Positions 48,257 through 60,499 of a stretch of 64,000 bases of DNA are shown here, piece after piece; the stretch's first letter is position 1, and each line of letters starts with the position of its first letter. The notes below the pieces were generated by a model. That model ran no database searches and had not been told where the DNA came from. It saw only the letters and a program-made list of their open reading frames with translations. The stretch spans positions 8,455,001 through 8,519,000 of the forward strand of contig NC_083509.1 in the NCBI RefSeq assembly GCF_032362555.1. The letters are read 5' to 3'. The position numbers and the translations under genes were made by a program. The DNA is from Amyelois transitella (Eukaryota > Arthropoda > Insecta > Lepidoptera > Pyralidae).

Positions 48257-51200
48257 TTAAAACGTACAGCGTTGCCCACACCCAAGAGATCTCAATTTTG
48301 TAAAGTACAGAGATATTGCAGCCAATATCACCCATATTACAGTTATACCAACAAGTATTGAGCTTTGTATAAACATTGCATATTGGACACCGCCCTCTCG
48401 GTCTACCAAGAATGAGAGTCCTACCCAAAATAAAAACAGCAGTGTCCCTGAAAGTGTTTCTAAAGCGCTGTGGAACTTGGGCCATTTGCGGAGCCCCACA
48501 AAATCTTGTGCCGCGGTCTCCCAACATGAAGTTAGGGCACCGTATCCAAGCCCAGCAATAACGCAGCCGATTGAAAATAAGTCGTGATTTGTGGCAATAG
48601 ATAGTACTGAAAAAAGGAAAAAATAAGATTATAAAAACTTTATCTTTATTTTGCATAATATATTGTTACAGTGTTAAAGTAAATTGATCTATCTGTGTAT
48701 GCATGTTTAACTTATCTTTGATATATAATCTCGTAGGAAAATAAAAATTAATTATCTCATAGTCATTACTTATTTTTATATGTAAGTAACTTTTTAAAAT
48801 ATTCTAGAAATTAAAAAGCAAAATAGTAATATGTACTTACTAAAACATGCGCCTGTAGATATAAGCAATCCAATAACAGTTACATATTTGAAATTTCTTT
48901 TTGGTGTCTGGGCGAGCCAAGGCGTGCTTAACAAAACACACATCCACGTAAAGCCATGTAGAGAAAACATAAAATTGGTTTCAGTAGAAGAAATCTTTGG
49001 TTGCACTTGGCTTGCAATAACTGGTAATAAAACTAATGTAATCGCTGTCAAACTTAATTTAGAGAAGCAAAGAAACAATGCTGGATAAAATCTCCAACAT
49101 GACAGAGATCTAGTTAGTGGTTTTATAAATGTGTCGTTGAAACTGTACATCAGAAAAAGAAGTCTTCGCCTGAGCCTGTACACTCTGTATGAAGGCATTC
49201 GCATTCGTCTCCTAAAACTCGCATAAGCTGAATGACATCTAAAACTAAAGGAATTGAATATCTTCTCCCTTTGGACATCAGTCACTGGTGAAATGTTATC
49301 ATATGTAACTTCTACCTCAGTGTAGTCTTTGTTTTCACTTTCCCGTTCCGTTTGAGAGTCTCGTCTAATCTGTTTCGTTATATACTCGTCAAAGCTATCA
49401 CCTAGAATACTCAGTCTTTTTAGTGCATTGCTGAATCGCTTTTGACTCTTGCTCACGTTATTTGCGCTCTCATCATCGGCTTCCGACCCGTTTTCACTAT
49501 CTTCACTTTCCTCGGGTATCTCGGGTAATATTTCAACACCAAACATATTTCGTCTTTTCTCTTCTGGACTGGGAGGAGGTGTTATAGTAACATTTATATC
49601 GTCGAAATATTGATCATCTTCGAGGATTTCTTCACGATGAGCGTTATCGTCATGTGGACTTTTCCAACATTTCTTACTCAAATCAATCAATTGTAATTCG
49701 TTCGTGTAACCATTCATAACTTCGTTATTGAAAATAGCATAAGTTTTATCGGTATATCGCGATAAGGAGACTGGCCTTTTGACACTCTCGTCTATTTTTA
49801 GCAATAAAATTGCTGGCATTGTTTGTAACATTATTCCACTCAAAACTATGAATGAAAATGAATAACCATAAGAATCTATAAGTGCTGTTATAATGTGTGG
49901 AAAAATCGACTGGCCCACTGCTTGAGCTCCAAAGCATATTCCTCGAACCAATCCAAGCCGCGTGTCATATGTCTCAAATACAACTGCATCTACCTGTGCT
50001 GATAACAAAGATGATCCACAACCTAAAAAAAAAACAAACGTTAAAGTAAGTATAATACAACCTGTCCCCTTACGAAAGTTGACAATATCTTATGTTTTCT
50101 CTTTCTACCACTCCAGTTAACCTCAATGCTGGAAAGAAAGTAAGACGTATTGGTTTTCAACGTTCGTGAATAAGTCCGCTCTGTGGTTGAAAATGGTTAA
50201 TTGCCCAAATGAGACAAACTATCAGTTTGGTAGATAATGTTATTATTAATTGAATTATCCTTGATATTTGACATACAATATTACATTTTTGGTTCTGTCA
50301 AAAATCAAGGATAAATTTATAGTTCCAAAAGAATCAGGTTTAGTGTAATACTCGTACAACTAACAATTAACAACACGAAAACTTAATTACCTCCTAAAAC
50401 TCCATAGATATACGGATGTATATGGTAAGGCAGGAAAGCGCACAATAACAGGCTAACTATGATGAACAGCAAGCCGAGGGTCGCCATCACCCGATAACCG
50501 ACCTGGCCGCCCCAGGAGTCTGCAGCGTCTCGGCACCAGCATTCTGAAAATTATTTCGGTTTACAAACAGTCTATGACAATAGTACACCAAAAGAACAAA
50601 AAAATTCTCATTTTTTTCTTTGTGCAGTGCTATCTTAATTCCAAAAACTTATGGAATAGCGGCTGTTTAAAATTGTATAGCGCACTGGCCGCTAATAAAA
50701 AAAAGCAAATTTTTAATAAAAGAAAAATGGTGATCGTCAATTGAAAATTTTTTGACAACAATATATATATGTTAAGATTATTTTTATGTTTTTTAGTTTT
50801 TATTATAGTTTTCTTTACATCCCGGCTTAATTATCTAAACAGCGACACTTGTTGGTACAGTTCCATCCACGATATTATTATACCTAAATGCGAAAGCGAG
50901 TTTGTTTCATCATTAAATCGCTAAACCGCTATGCATGAAATTTTGCATACATGTAGTATGAAGTACGGAGTACGTAATCCCGGCAAAACATTGGTTCCTG
51001 TGGGATTTGCGAAAACCCTGTATTCTTTTGTAGGTAGTGCTAAATTCGCGCACGCTAAGCTATGGTTTAAAGCTACTTAGTTCTTAATAATGATAAAGAA
51101 AAGTTTTCTTTTAAACAGATTTTTTTTTAATCTGCTCGACAGATTAAAACGCCCACAAAAATATCCAAATTATAAAATAATGCTTACGTGTTAGACTGTA

Positions 51201-53491
51201 GGAGTATATGAAAATGGCAGGGGTGGATAGTCCAAGCCATAGTGGAACTCCTAAGTCCAAAGAATTCACTAAGAATACTCCATAAGCTAACACCAGACTT
51301 GGAATGCATACCTGAAAAATTTAAATTAAAAGTAAGCAGCAGCTTAACAACAATCAAAACTTTAAATGCAATCGTTCTACCGAGGAAATAAGTTGGACTT
51401 GATCATGATGCAGATAATGGGTGTAGGTACTTAAACCACCTAATATATATAAAAAAATAAGTATGCACCCGGATTCGATTTTATAATTTGGCTTATATCA
51501 TATACCTACTTATAACACTTTGCGCCACTTTCGTCGTGATACAGCCATTATACTTATTTATGGAATGTTACGTGTTGCATATGAATAAAAACAGATTGTT
51601 ATATAGGTACTATAGGATAATCTTATCACAAATATGGCATGGACACGCGTGACAAAACATTTCACCTTTTATGACGTAACTGCAGTAATTACCGATCAAT
51701 CACAGATTCATATTGACTTGCCATCGAGATTTATTTATCGGTTAGATAATGAAACCTCGTGATGATTGCTATTCATACAGTTGTTTTAAAATATAACGCC
51801 AAATAAATCAAGACTGGTTAACTCACAATGAAATAACACATGCATGATGTCTAATTAGGTAGAGGTTTCAGTATCTAAACATTATATACCTAAGTAATAC
51901 ATACTACACTTGATCAAATAGAAATAAACCAATTTAGATAGCATTAGTACATTTCCACAGAAGGTTGCCTACAATATTTTTTTAATGGATAATCTCCTAT
52001 AGTACCTAGGTAGCTCAGAAATTTAAGTTGTGAACACATACCTATTATACTTTCAATTATACGACTATTCAGACGCTTATTTAACTTTTATTAATTAAGT
52101 AATACTGGCAACTTGTTAACTAACGACGTTGTAGAATTAAAGTGTTGTTTGTTCTGCCACTTCACTAAACTTGCACTTGGGTTTGGAAGCCGAAGAATCA
52201 AATTCTGAAACATTTGATAATCATGGCAACCAAGATATAATATTTGTTTAGGTTAGGATACCCTGCAAAGGTTGCAGAAGTTTGTCGGGAGTCGACGAAG
52301 GAAGTCACCTAATCCAGGATCATGCTCAAAGGCGCACCCAGGCCCCTTTTCAAACTGGTGAGGATGTAACCGAGAGTATCGCCAGGAGGAAGTAGACCAT
52401 ATGTTAGACAATGTAGGTAGGTATCAAATATTGTGAAAAAATAATTTGATCAATTTAAATGCGCACTTTGATGTGGTTATTATAACACTGTTATTGCTTC
52501 ATGGTATGTATTCAAAGTTATTTCGGGTCGTGCCCAACTTTTGTCCAAGCTTGCTTTGACAATAGAGTTTTAACGACTGTCTCAGATTGAGACTCTTGTT
52601 CCATTGCAATAATATTTTCTTAAAGCAGACACTGAACTTATCAACAAATATCCAAGTAAACTTTGATCAATGTTATAACTTGGCCAAAGCACTACTACTT
52701 TTATAGTGTCCACCGGACGTCGAACACAGACATTCCGCAAACAGCTAAGAATACAATCGAGTGTTAGTACCTACACACCGAAATATAGGAAAACGCTATG
52801 AGAAAATCTTTCCTACAGTAGTCTTACTTAAGGAGCGTTTTGAATTCTGTGCATTTATTTTTTGGCTCAATTTATGATCTATGGCCTTTACTGTATAATC
52901 TCTTAGGTATCCCTTATAATCACTTATCTAGCTTAGATTTATAGGTTTTCGTACTGATCTTAATTGACATTACAGTAATCTAGATAGAATCTTGATGTAT
53001 CAAATAATTTTATGTCGTATAATAGGCACTACCCTACCTCACTTCTAGTTGCAATCGTATCATTGTATATCATTTGACATCATCCTTGGATGTACCTGCT
53101 TAACACATAAGGTTTTGTATAGGTACCTACCTTTATATCGTAAGCAAACAGGTGGCAGTGGCACACGTTTGAAATCCCGAAAACGCAATCGTATTCTAGT
53201 TTGTTTCTACTACATCAAAATCTGTAAATGCACATAGTTACCTACATGTCTACCTAAATACACCCAGCCACCACTTACGTCTCTTGTCCTATCCTATGTT
53301 AGGTACAAAAGGTGTTTCGAAACAGTTTGAACTAGGTACCTAGGTACATATTATGTTAACTTCAGTGGAAAATATCACGGAAATAATAATACGCACATTA
53401 AGAACCACAACGGAACCAAGCAAAGGCCAATTCCAAGTAGACCTCTCTGATCGCCTATGAATTTCCATCTTAATTTTGCCTTGTCCTGCAT
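48257..53491 (-). CDS. MFS transporter, monocarboxylate-transporter (SLC16)-like
   Basis: Five exons in order: 53491-53393 (MQDKAKLRW...), 51311-51188, 50543-50391, 50022-48841 and 48606-48257. Phases agree and give about 635 residues. Transmembrane segments alternate with short loops in both halves, for example GLLGIGLCLVPLWFLMC, ATLGLLFIIVSLLLC, FSFIVLSGIMLQTMPAILLL and FYPALFLCF. The phrase GQSIFPHIITALIDSYGYSF matches the TM5-TM6 region of SLC16 proteins. These carry lactate-like acids or other small solutes across membranes; the substrate here cannot be told. The loop between the two six-helix halves (about residues 200-435) is very long and acidic (EEILEDDQYFDD, PEESEDSENGSEADDE) and ends in a basic patch. 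The donor after exon 1 (GTATTA) is weak. No 5' leader exon was placed. Confidence 0.75.
50880..51070 (+). repeat. Helitron-like fragment in a transporter intron
   Basis: TATTATACCTAAATGCGAAA, GCGAGTTTG and AATTTTGCATACATG resemble the left end of a lepidopteran Helitron family. The right end (CTAG) is absent. Confidence 0.45.
51312..53392 (-). other. First intron of the transporter gene
   Basis: About 2.1 kb of AT-rich sequence with a family 3 repeat at 52255-52395. No coding exon was found in it on either strand. Confidence 0.55.
52255..52395 (+). repeat. Interspersed repeat, family 3 copy
   Basis: CCCTGCAAAGGTTGCAGAAG, GGGAGTCGACGAAGG, ATCCAGGATCATGCTCAAAG and ACTGGTGAGGATGTAACCG follow the order of the 18.4-kb and 27.0-kb copies. 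This is the best-preserved right half. Confidence 0.7.
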
Positions 53492-54890
53492 TTTCCGAAA
53501 GACAAACACATCTTCAATCCTGTTGATTCACTTTTTTATGTATTTAGGTTCACTTCCATGCTATTAATCATTTTAACACTATCACAGATAAAGAAACTAA
53601 CCCTGTTCTAATTTAGACACTTGTCCAAGAGAGCATGTCGTCACTTATTGTCAGGACTTATTACTTCAACTGTGTTATCTGAAGCCCCCAAGCCCAACAC
53701 ATAGCTTCTTTGTCTTATCTTATCGCCACGACGAAAGAGCGAAATTCTACAAGTAAATGGAAGACGTAGTTGGACAAAATAACTACTTATTCTTTAGCTA
53801 TATTTGTTACGGCTTCTGCGATGATTGTAACTAAATTATGATGAAGTTAATGGACTAAGAGAAGTAGGTATAGGTAAATGTAAACTATATCTATACTATG
53901 TGAAGACCTCCAATGTGAGAGTTAGAATTTAAAAAGCAATGTTATCTACACTGTCGCTTTTATACCTCCAGAGAGAGCAAACCACTGGAATCTTAAAGAT
54001 CCACTTTAGATTCTTTCAGACTTCTCTTCTAAATCCTAAATTTTCAATTTTTGCCTTTTTACCAATAGGTTTTTAGGTTCCAGTTCGCAGCCACTAGGCT
54101 GCGATTGATTATTTTTATTAATTTAGGAAGCTTGTCATAGAATATCATAAATCTCACGGGGTCTAAAATGTATAGTAACGTCGTTTGGTCTGTCTGTCTG
54201 AAAACTAAAAATAAATCGCCGATAGTTTCGCGAGCCAAGAACTCGCCGTGACAGGGCCAGGTAGTAACTGCACCAGGGTACCGGTAACGAGGTAAACATT
54301 TGAATGCTCCGTAATCACTGTAGGTCCGTGCTACCCGTGGCCAGTCGCTCTTTCAGTTCTTTTTAAAAGATGTATAAAAAAGAGAAAACCTTTTGTAATT
54401 CAAACATCAGAATTTTATGCCAGCTTTTAGTTAGTGATGTTTAACAAATATGTTCCCAAAGGAAATTCAGGAAATCCTCTCATCGTGTTTCCCCAAGATC
54501 GCTTAGACCCTACATGACCATATTAAATTGCTACATCCAACTGTTTAAAGCATTTTTGTATCCTGTACTGTCCCATACCCTGCATGGAACTCTATGACCC
54601 AGTCATGAAGGCGATTTTGCAGTGAATTTGGGTTGGTTGATATGCTGTCGTACGTCTTTGAACCTGCTTTGAGGTTTGGCTCTAAATAAACAAATTCTGT
54701 AGGATTACATCGCATTGACAGTTGTCACAGTCATTGTTGACATCTCGGGAAAAAGTGCTCTGTTGTTGCCAGAGGTTGTTGCTCTCTCAGTGTTGGTTTT
54801 ACAGATTTATTTTTGTTTGGGAACTAGGGTTGGAATTAATATTGTTTAATTTAAGATCACCATGAAATTAATTTATTCTTCTAAATAGCT
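53492..54890. other. Shared upstream region of two divergent genes
   Basis: 1.4 kb between the starts of the transporter (minus) and the C6orf89 homologue (plus). A short stretch near 54130-54250 (CACGGGGTCTAAAATG) may be a repeat fragment. No TATA box stands out. Confidence 0.4.
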
Positions 54891-57334
54891 ATGGCTTATC
54901 AAGATCAAGAAATATTAAAAGAATACTGCAACTCTATTTCAAAACTTAAAAAGGAATGTTTGAATGAAGGTCTAACTGAAAGGGAATTTCAAGAACTTTA
55001 TTTCAAATCTCTGAAGTTCATCAATATGCAGAATATCCCCACAGGCCGTCAACAAAATAGATTCTTTACTAATCGTACATTCCTACTTATGGGAATACTT
55101 ATTGTAACCTGTGTGGTGTACAACTACAAAATACTATACAGTGGAATTGTATGCAATTTACAAGAATATATTTACCCTGGTCTGAGGCTATTGAGACGAA
55201 TATCAATTCCTTTTATATCTCTTTTTCCTTCCTTAACAGGTATGTAAAGAATCTATACTAATATTATAAAGCTGAAGAGTTTGTTTTGTTTGTTTGTTTG
55301 TTTGTTTAAACGCGCTAATCTCAGAAACTACTGAACCGATTTGAATAATTCTTTCACTGTTAGATAGTCTATTTATCGAGGAAGGCTATAGGCTACATTT
55401 TATCCCGGATTTCCTACGGGAAACGTCAACAATGCAGGTGAAAGTTGAATGAGTCGGCCATCTGCGAGCTTTCCGCGCGAACGCTGCGCAAACCAACAAA
55501 GATATAGTAAAACAATGTACTAAAGATGTGAAGTACTCATTTTTTGCCACAAAAAAGTCCGCGAGAGCATATATCTATCTCTTAAGGTTTACTTACAATA
55601 ACCACTTTTATGTTCATTTTTTAAGATTATTTTTTCATTATAAACATAAGTTATTTTGAAACCAATTTTCTTTAATTCAGTATTAATCCTTATCCAAATA
55701 AATATGTTTATTACTTTCGGCTTTTCATGTAGACTAAAATTTCCATTTACAGTATATAAATCAGACGAATAGGTTTTGAGATATAGTCGTTATAAGCAAT
55801 TTGCAGCAAAACATTTAATACGGCGAACCAGCGTTCTTTCTAATACGCGTGACCGTTGATAAAGCCGAGGAGGATGTTTGCAAAAATAAATATGATGCCC
55901 AAAATAACTATTCCACGCGGGCGAAGTCGCGGGCACAGCTAGTTACATATATTTTTAGTACGTCACTCCAGTACCCAATGAAGTGTCATTCCTGGTTAGC
56001 AGTGGCTAACCAGTAATCCCAACACAGCTTGGTATTAGCAAGTGCTAATTAATAACTTTATCTCTTATTCATCCACAAAAAAGATGGATGAATTTTAAAA
56101 GTATTGTGTTAATTTTTACAGAATATTATCATGAAACATGTCTTATCCAAAATCCATTTTTTACTGTTGTGGACATGGACTGCTGGCCTTGCAGTTCTGT
56201 CTCCAATATCAGGGAAGTCCAGAATCCTAAGCCTGTAAGTCAACAACAAAATGCACCATTTATTTATCAGGTAAATACACTAATTTTCTTTTAGCCATTG
56301 AATAAAAAAAACTTATAACAGATGTGAAACAATTTTTTTTATTATTTTCTAGAATTATTGATAAACCTCTTTTTATAGTTATCAACATTGTTAAAGAAAA
56401 TTAGTAGGTCAAAATGTATATTAGCTTAACTTTAATATTTTATAATATCTTTACAGGCTGACCAAATACCTATGGGAATAGACTCTATTAAAAGTTTTTA
56501 TGAAAAAAATAAAAATGTTATAGATAAAGAACAGCCAAAAATACTTACTAACAATATGAAGTATGAGACTCCAGACGGCATGTTATCACAATTACAGAAA
56601 GGAGAAAAGAATTTGTATATATGGTATGGATCTTTGTGTTAGTAGAAGGTTTGCACACCAAGCCGGAAAACCAATTTCTTGTGAATGCCAAGACATGGGC
56701 CAATAATGAAATGCCAGTTAAATTATTGGCTGATAGCTAAATATTTGAAGAACTAAAATTTCGAAATCCATTTTTTTTTTTATTTTAGGAAATTTAATAC
56801 AATGAACACAGCAAGAGTGTTACGGCAAGTAATTTCTAGACCCAAAGTGGTTCCCAAATTTGGGCAAAGTACCGAGCGGTTTCTCATAATAGACACCAGA
56901 CAAGAGTCATTTCAGGTACCTGATACAGAATGCAGCTTCTCATTTTTGCTGTTGCTAAATGGCAGTAGGACAATAAGTTTGGAGCCAGCAGCAGAGTGCA
57001 AACATCAATGCAAATCTTTAAAGGTGGATTTGAAAGAATCTTATTTATGTAAGTAAAAAAACAGCTATTATTATAATTACAAAAGTGACACTGCTCAGAA
57101 ATTTACATAAAAAGACTAGTTAGGTAATAGAATTATTAAAATATTTTTCATCTAAGTAATATATTTAATAAATTAATAAAATATTTTGAATGGACCATCT
57201 ATTTAAAACTATAGTGCTCTACAAGAAAATGTTTTTATTTTTCAGTATGGTATAATTGGTGGTACTGGAGACCAAAAGTCCAACCTTCAAATGGGAACAT
57301 TACTATGGTTGCACACATTGGTTCATATTGCTGA
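54891..57334 (+). CDS. C6orf89 / BRAP homologue, Golgi membrane protein
   Basis: Five exons (54891-55239, 56122-56270, 56457-56623, 56789-57048, 57246-57334) join in phase to give 337 residues (human C6orf89 about 350). There is a short N-terminal cytoplasmic part, one transmembrane segment at about residues 63-78 (TFLLMGILIVTCVVYN), then a lumenal domain with DMDCWPCSSV, AECKHQCKSLKVDL and a final WYNWWYWRPKV. The last two correspond to FQCRRHCQSVAMPI and THWKVYV in the human protein as I remember it. The human protein, bombesin-receptor-activated protein, is a type II Golgi/midbody protein reported to enhance histone deacetylase activity; its molecular job is poorly known. A Lep1 Helitron sits 13 bases after the exon 1 border. 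Confidence 0.8.
55252..55942 (+). mobile_element. Non-autonomous Helitron of Lep1 type, second copy
   Basis: Starts TCTATACTAATATTATAAAG after A, carries (GTTT)n, and ends GCGGGCGAAGTCGCGGGC with CACAGCTAG before T. It matches the 23800 copy closely over its first 480 and last 90 bases but has a different, shorter centre. It lies in intron 1 of the C6orf89 homologue, beginning 12 bases after the GT of the donor, which it leaves intact. Confidence 0.85.
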
Positions 57335-57377
57335 TGTGTGAAAAGTCAAACAACTCTTGGAATGTACATAACACCAT

Positions 57378-57397
57378 TTTATTTAGTTATAAATAAA
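57378..57397. terminator. Overlapping poly(A) signals of two convergent genes
   Basis: Minus-strand AATAAA (57378-57383) for TMEM41B and plus-strand AATAAA (57392-57397) for the C6orf89 homologue lie within 20 bases of each other. Confidence 0.65.
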
Positions 57398-57436
57398 CTT
57401 TATATTATAATTTGCTAAAACACACCTAACAGATTT

Positions 57437-59059
57437 TCAGTCAAACTTTTCTCTAAGCTGTTTCTTCAATAATACTGGCACTAATGAGACCACTGCAAAT
57501 ACAGTCAACACTATAATGGATGTCCATGACCATGCGTCACTTGTGGAGGTCAGCGTATGGAGGGTCTGACCAGCTTGAATAGCTACAAAAGATGGTGGAG
57601 CAACTCCTGAAATTACAATGGTACTTTAAACAAAAGAGAAACAATAATTTGACTTCCTAATTCTTCATAAATGACAACTAGTCGTCAGACAAATGTTTCA
57701 AAATTTTTACACTAAAAATATATTTAAAAAGTCATGTCAAATGCAAATTAATTTCATAAAGTAAAGAGTTCTGGCTGTGCGTCATTGCAATAAGTGTAAA
57801 ATGTATGCGTATTTATAAAGCTTTTACATGTTATATTACACAATTTTTTTACCTATAAATGTTCCCAAAGCAAATGGCACTAAAGGGACGCCAATCACAG
57901 GCGCCGTCAAATTAATGAACCAATTTGGCAAAAACGGTGTCACTCTTAAAAATATAATATAATTCAGCAAATTATTTTTGTGCCTTTTAACTGTGGCTGC
58001 CCATTGTGCTGCCTGTGCAGGGTAGAAGCGTGCTATCAAACGCTTGCCAAGGAGATGCGACAAAAAGAAACATAAACTTGCTCCAATTGCTGAACAGCAA
58101 CAAATTAAGAGTAGAGCTAAATAAAATGGAAACAGAAATCCTGAAAGGATACTAAGAAATATAGATCCAGGTATTGCAAATGTTTGCAAACTGAAATACA
58201 AGTTCAGAAAATTATTTGTAAGGTACATTTAGCAAGATGTACGTATATTATGAACAAACATTGGTAAACCCAAATAAATAAAGATTTACACATACAACAT
58301 ATTTTGGCAAATAAATTAATTTTATTTGACTATGAAATATAGGTATTGCCTTAAACTTTCCTTATGTTACAAGTTTTCTTTAAGATATAAAAAGGATACA
58401 ACACATAAACTAAGCACAATCCAGACAAAACTTGGAAAAAGTATTTATCCTTATATCGGTCTAGCACTAGACCCAACTGCTTAGCATCCTCAAGGTTCAG
58501 AGGTAATCTCAAATGCTGGTTTTCATGTCTGAAACAAAATTAATGTTAAATTCTTTACTCATTTTTGGAAAAAGTTGAAAAAAAATTACAATTCAACACT
58601 TTACTTACTCCTCCAGTTTTGGAAATTGTCTAGATAGCAGGACTAATGCAAATAATGATGCAATAAATATTAAAACAACTAAAATTATTGCTTTTGATGT
58701 AGATATGTTGGTGGTAGTTTGAGGTGTGTCTGAAACTAAAAACACAATTTAAAAGTTAGATTTAAACTAACATGAAATGATAATGCTACAGTGACAATAT
58801 CAATAAAGAGAACAAAGAATAATAGGTAAAACAAATACATAGGAAATAAGATACTTGATGAATTACAGAGGACTTCACTTTGGAAGGAGTTTGGAAGAGG
58901 ATAGAATAGTCCAACACAGTCTGCTCTTATGTTGTTTATTCTTGGTTGTGTGATGGATTGGTAAGGAGCACAGGTTGTGGATGAAACTAATGGGTCTTGG
59001 ACGTCACCTTGACCATCTTTTACACGTGAACTTCCTCTACTACGATAAGTAGTGCTCAT
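57437..59059 (-). CDS. TMEM41B: TMEM41B (stasimon), ER phospholipid scramblase
   Basis: Five exons (59059-59008, 58729-58609, 58528-58400, 58190-57853, 57606-57437) join in phase to 269 residues (human 291). The protein starts MSTTYRSRG, has a first transmembrane stretch (AIILVVLIFIASLFALVLL), the signature LEDAKQLGLVL and YKDKY, then the VTT/DedA domain. The domain contains LQTFAIPGSIFLSILSGF, NYIIFLRVTPFLPNWFIN and GVAPPSFVAIQAG, nearly identical to the vertebrate protein. It scrambles phospholipids in the ER and is needed for autophagy and lipoprotein traffic; in Drosophila it acts in motor circuits. The donors of exon 1 (AAG|GTGACG) and exon 3 (TT|GTATCC) are less usual but restore the conserved sequence. 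Its 3' end overlaps the gene to the left. Confidence 0.93.
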
Positions 59060-59609
59060 TTTGTGACCTAAATAAGAATAAACTAAAACAAATAATTCTT
59101 GCGCATCTAATAGAAAACACGAAAGTGCTATGAGGTAGGTAAGTATAAGGTAGTTTTCAATGCTTTCATAAAATTACTATAAAAAATTCTTAAAAAACTA
59201 CACAGTATTAGTCGAATTTGAATGCAATGATTTTTGAGATTTGACCAAATTTTGACCGAGCGAGCGAGGTTTGACAACTTGACAAGAGCGTTTTGACATT
59301 GACATTTATTTTGCGGATAATGGTTATGGTTATAAATGAATATTAAGAATTGTGCATTTTTTGAAGAAAGCTATGAAGACTTCAGGCATTATTAATTATT
59401 TATCAGTGCATTAGATATTAACAAGAAATTATAATTTTTAGAAATAATTGTTATAAAAGTAGGTAACCCACATTGTCGTTAGGTAGGTCTAAAATTTATT
59501 ACATAACATATAATCACGTCTATATCCCACGCGGGGTAGGCAGAGCCAACAGTCATCAAAAGAATAAAAGGCCACTTTTAGCTTAAGATAGAATGGAAAT
59601 TCAAATAGT

Positions 59610-60088
59610 ATTATTAATTTTATTTGCCTATGAAATATAGGTATTGCCTTAAACTTTCCTTATGTTACAAGTTTTCTTTAAGATATAAAAAGGATACAAC
59701 ACATAAACTAAGCACAATCCAGACAAAACTTGGAAAGAGTATTTATCCTTATATCGGTTTAGCACTAGACCCAACTGCTTAGCATCCTCAAAGTTCAGAG
59801 GAATAAGTAAAGTGTTGAATTGGCGGCCTCTGTGGCGCACCGGTAGAACGCTTGTCTGTGACATCGGAGGTCCCGGGTTCGAATCCCGGCCAGGGCATGA
59901 TGAGAAAAGAACTTTTTCTGATTGGCCTGGGTCTTGGATGTTTATCTATATAAGTATTTATTATAAAACAGTATCGTTGAGTTAGTATTTCGTAACACAA
60001 GTCTCAAACTTACTTCGAGGCTAACTCAATCTGTGTAATTTGTCCCGTATATACATATCTATTTATTTATTATTTATTTATATTATTT
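59610..60088 (+). mobile_element. Composite insertion: TMEM41B fragment fused to tRNA-type SINE
   Basis: The 479-bp insert is flanked by AAATAGT (59603-59609 and 60089-60095). Bases 59613-59801 match 58315-58503 (TMEM41B exon 3 and part of the following intron) with about four mismatches and no gaps. Bases 59804-59821 are the reverse complement of 58590-58607, the start of TMEM41B intron 2. From 59825 comes a full tRNA-derived SINE (copy C) with a (TATT)n tail. The piece of TMEM41B keeps intron sequence, so it does not come from spliced mRNA. It cannot encode a protein of its own. Confidence 0.85.
59825..60088 (+). mobile_element. tRNA-derived SINE, copy C
   Basis: GGCCTCTGTGGCGCACCGG start, GGTTCGAATCC B box, and the same body and tail as copies A and B. 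It forms the 3' part of the composite insertion. Confidence 0.9.
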
Positions 60089-60499
60089 AAATAGTGACAG
60101 GTTGCTAGCCCATCGCCTAAAAGAGGAATCCCAATTATATAAGCCTATTCCTTAGTCGCCTTTTACGACATCCATGGGAAAGAAATGAAGTGGTCCTGTT
60201 CTTTTCTTTTTTAGAGCCGGGAACCGCACAGCACTCGTTAAGTCGTGTGTGAATAAAGAAGACTATATATATATGGACTGTATTTACGAAGAATACCTTA
60301 CTAACAATAAAAGTTACAAACTTTACCCCTTTTTTATTAGTATATAGGTAGATAGTACTTTATTATTTTATACACGTATGTTTACATAGAAAAAGCGCGC
60401 GAAGATAAAGAACTTTCATTGACCGTAGACCTATTCTTGTTTTTGTAACAACTTTTTCTTTAAATTAAATTGAGTCAATAACGCGTAAAGATAACGTTG

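Larger units (their letters stand above)
59508..60235 (-). repeat. Family 2 Lep repeat split by a later insertion
   Basis: The left part (59508-59609: ATATCCCACGCGGGGTAGGC, AGAGCCAACAGTC, TTCAAATAGT) and right part (60089-60235: AAATAGTGACAGGTTGCTAG, CGCCTTTTACGACATCCATG) together make one family 2 copy. It is interrupted exactly where AAATAGT is duplicated. Confidence 0.8.

Noticed and set aside
59649-59864. Second TMEM41B-like coding segment
   Set aside because: It is only an exon-plus-intron copy of 189 bp inside a composite retro-insertion, without other exons.
5112-60235. CRISPR array, operon or other prokaryotic system
   Set aside because: Introns, eukaryotic repeats and metazoan proteins throughout. 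There are no spaced direct repeats of CRISPR type and no ribosome-binding sites.
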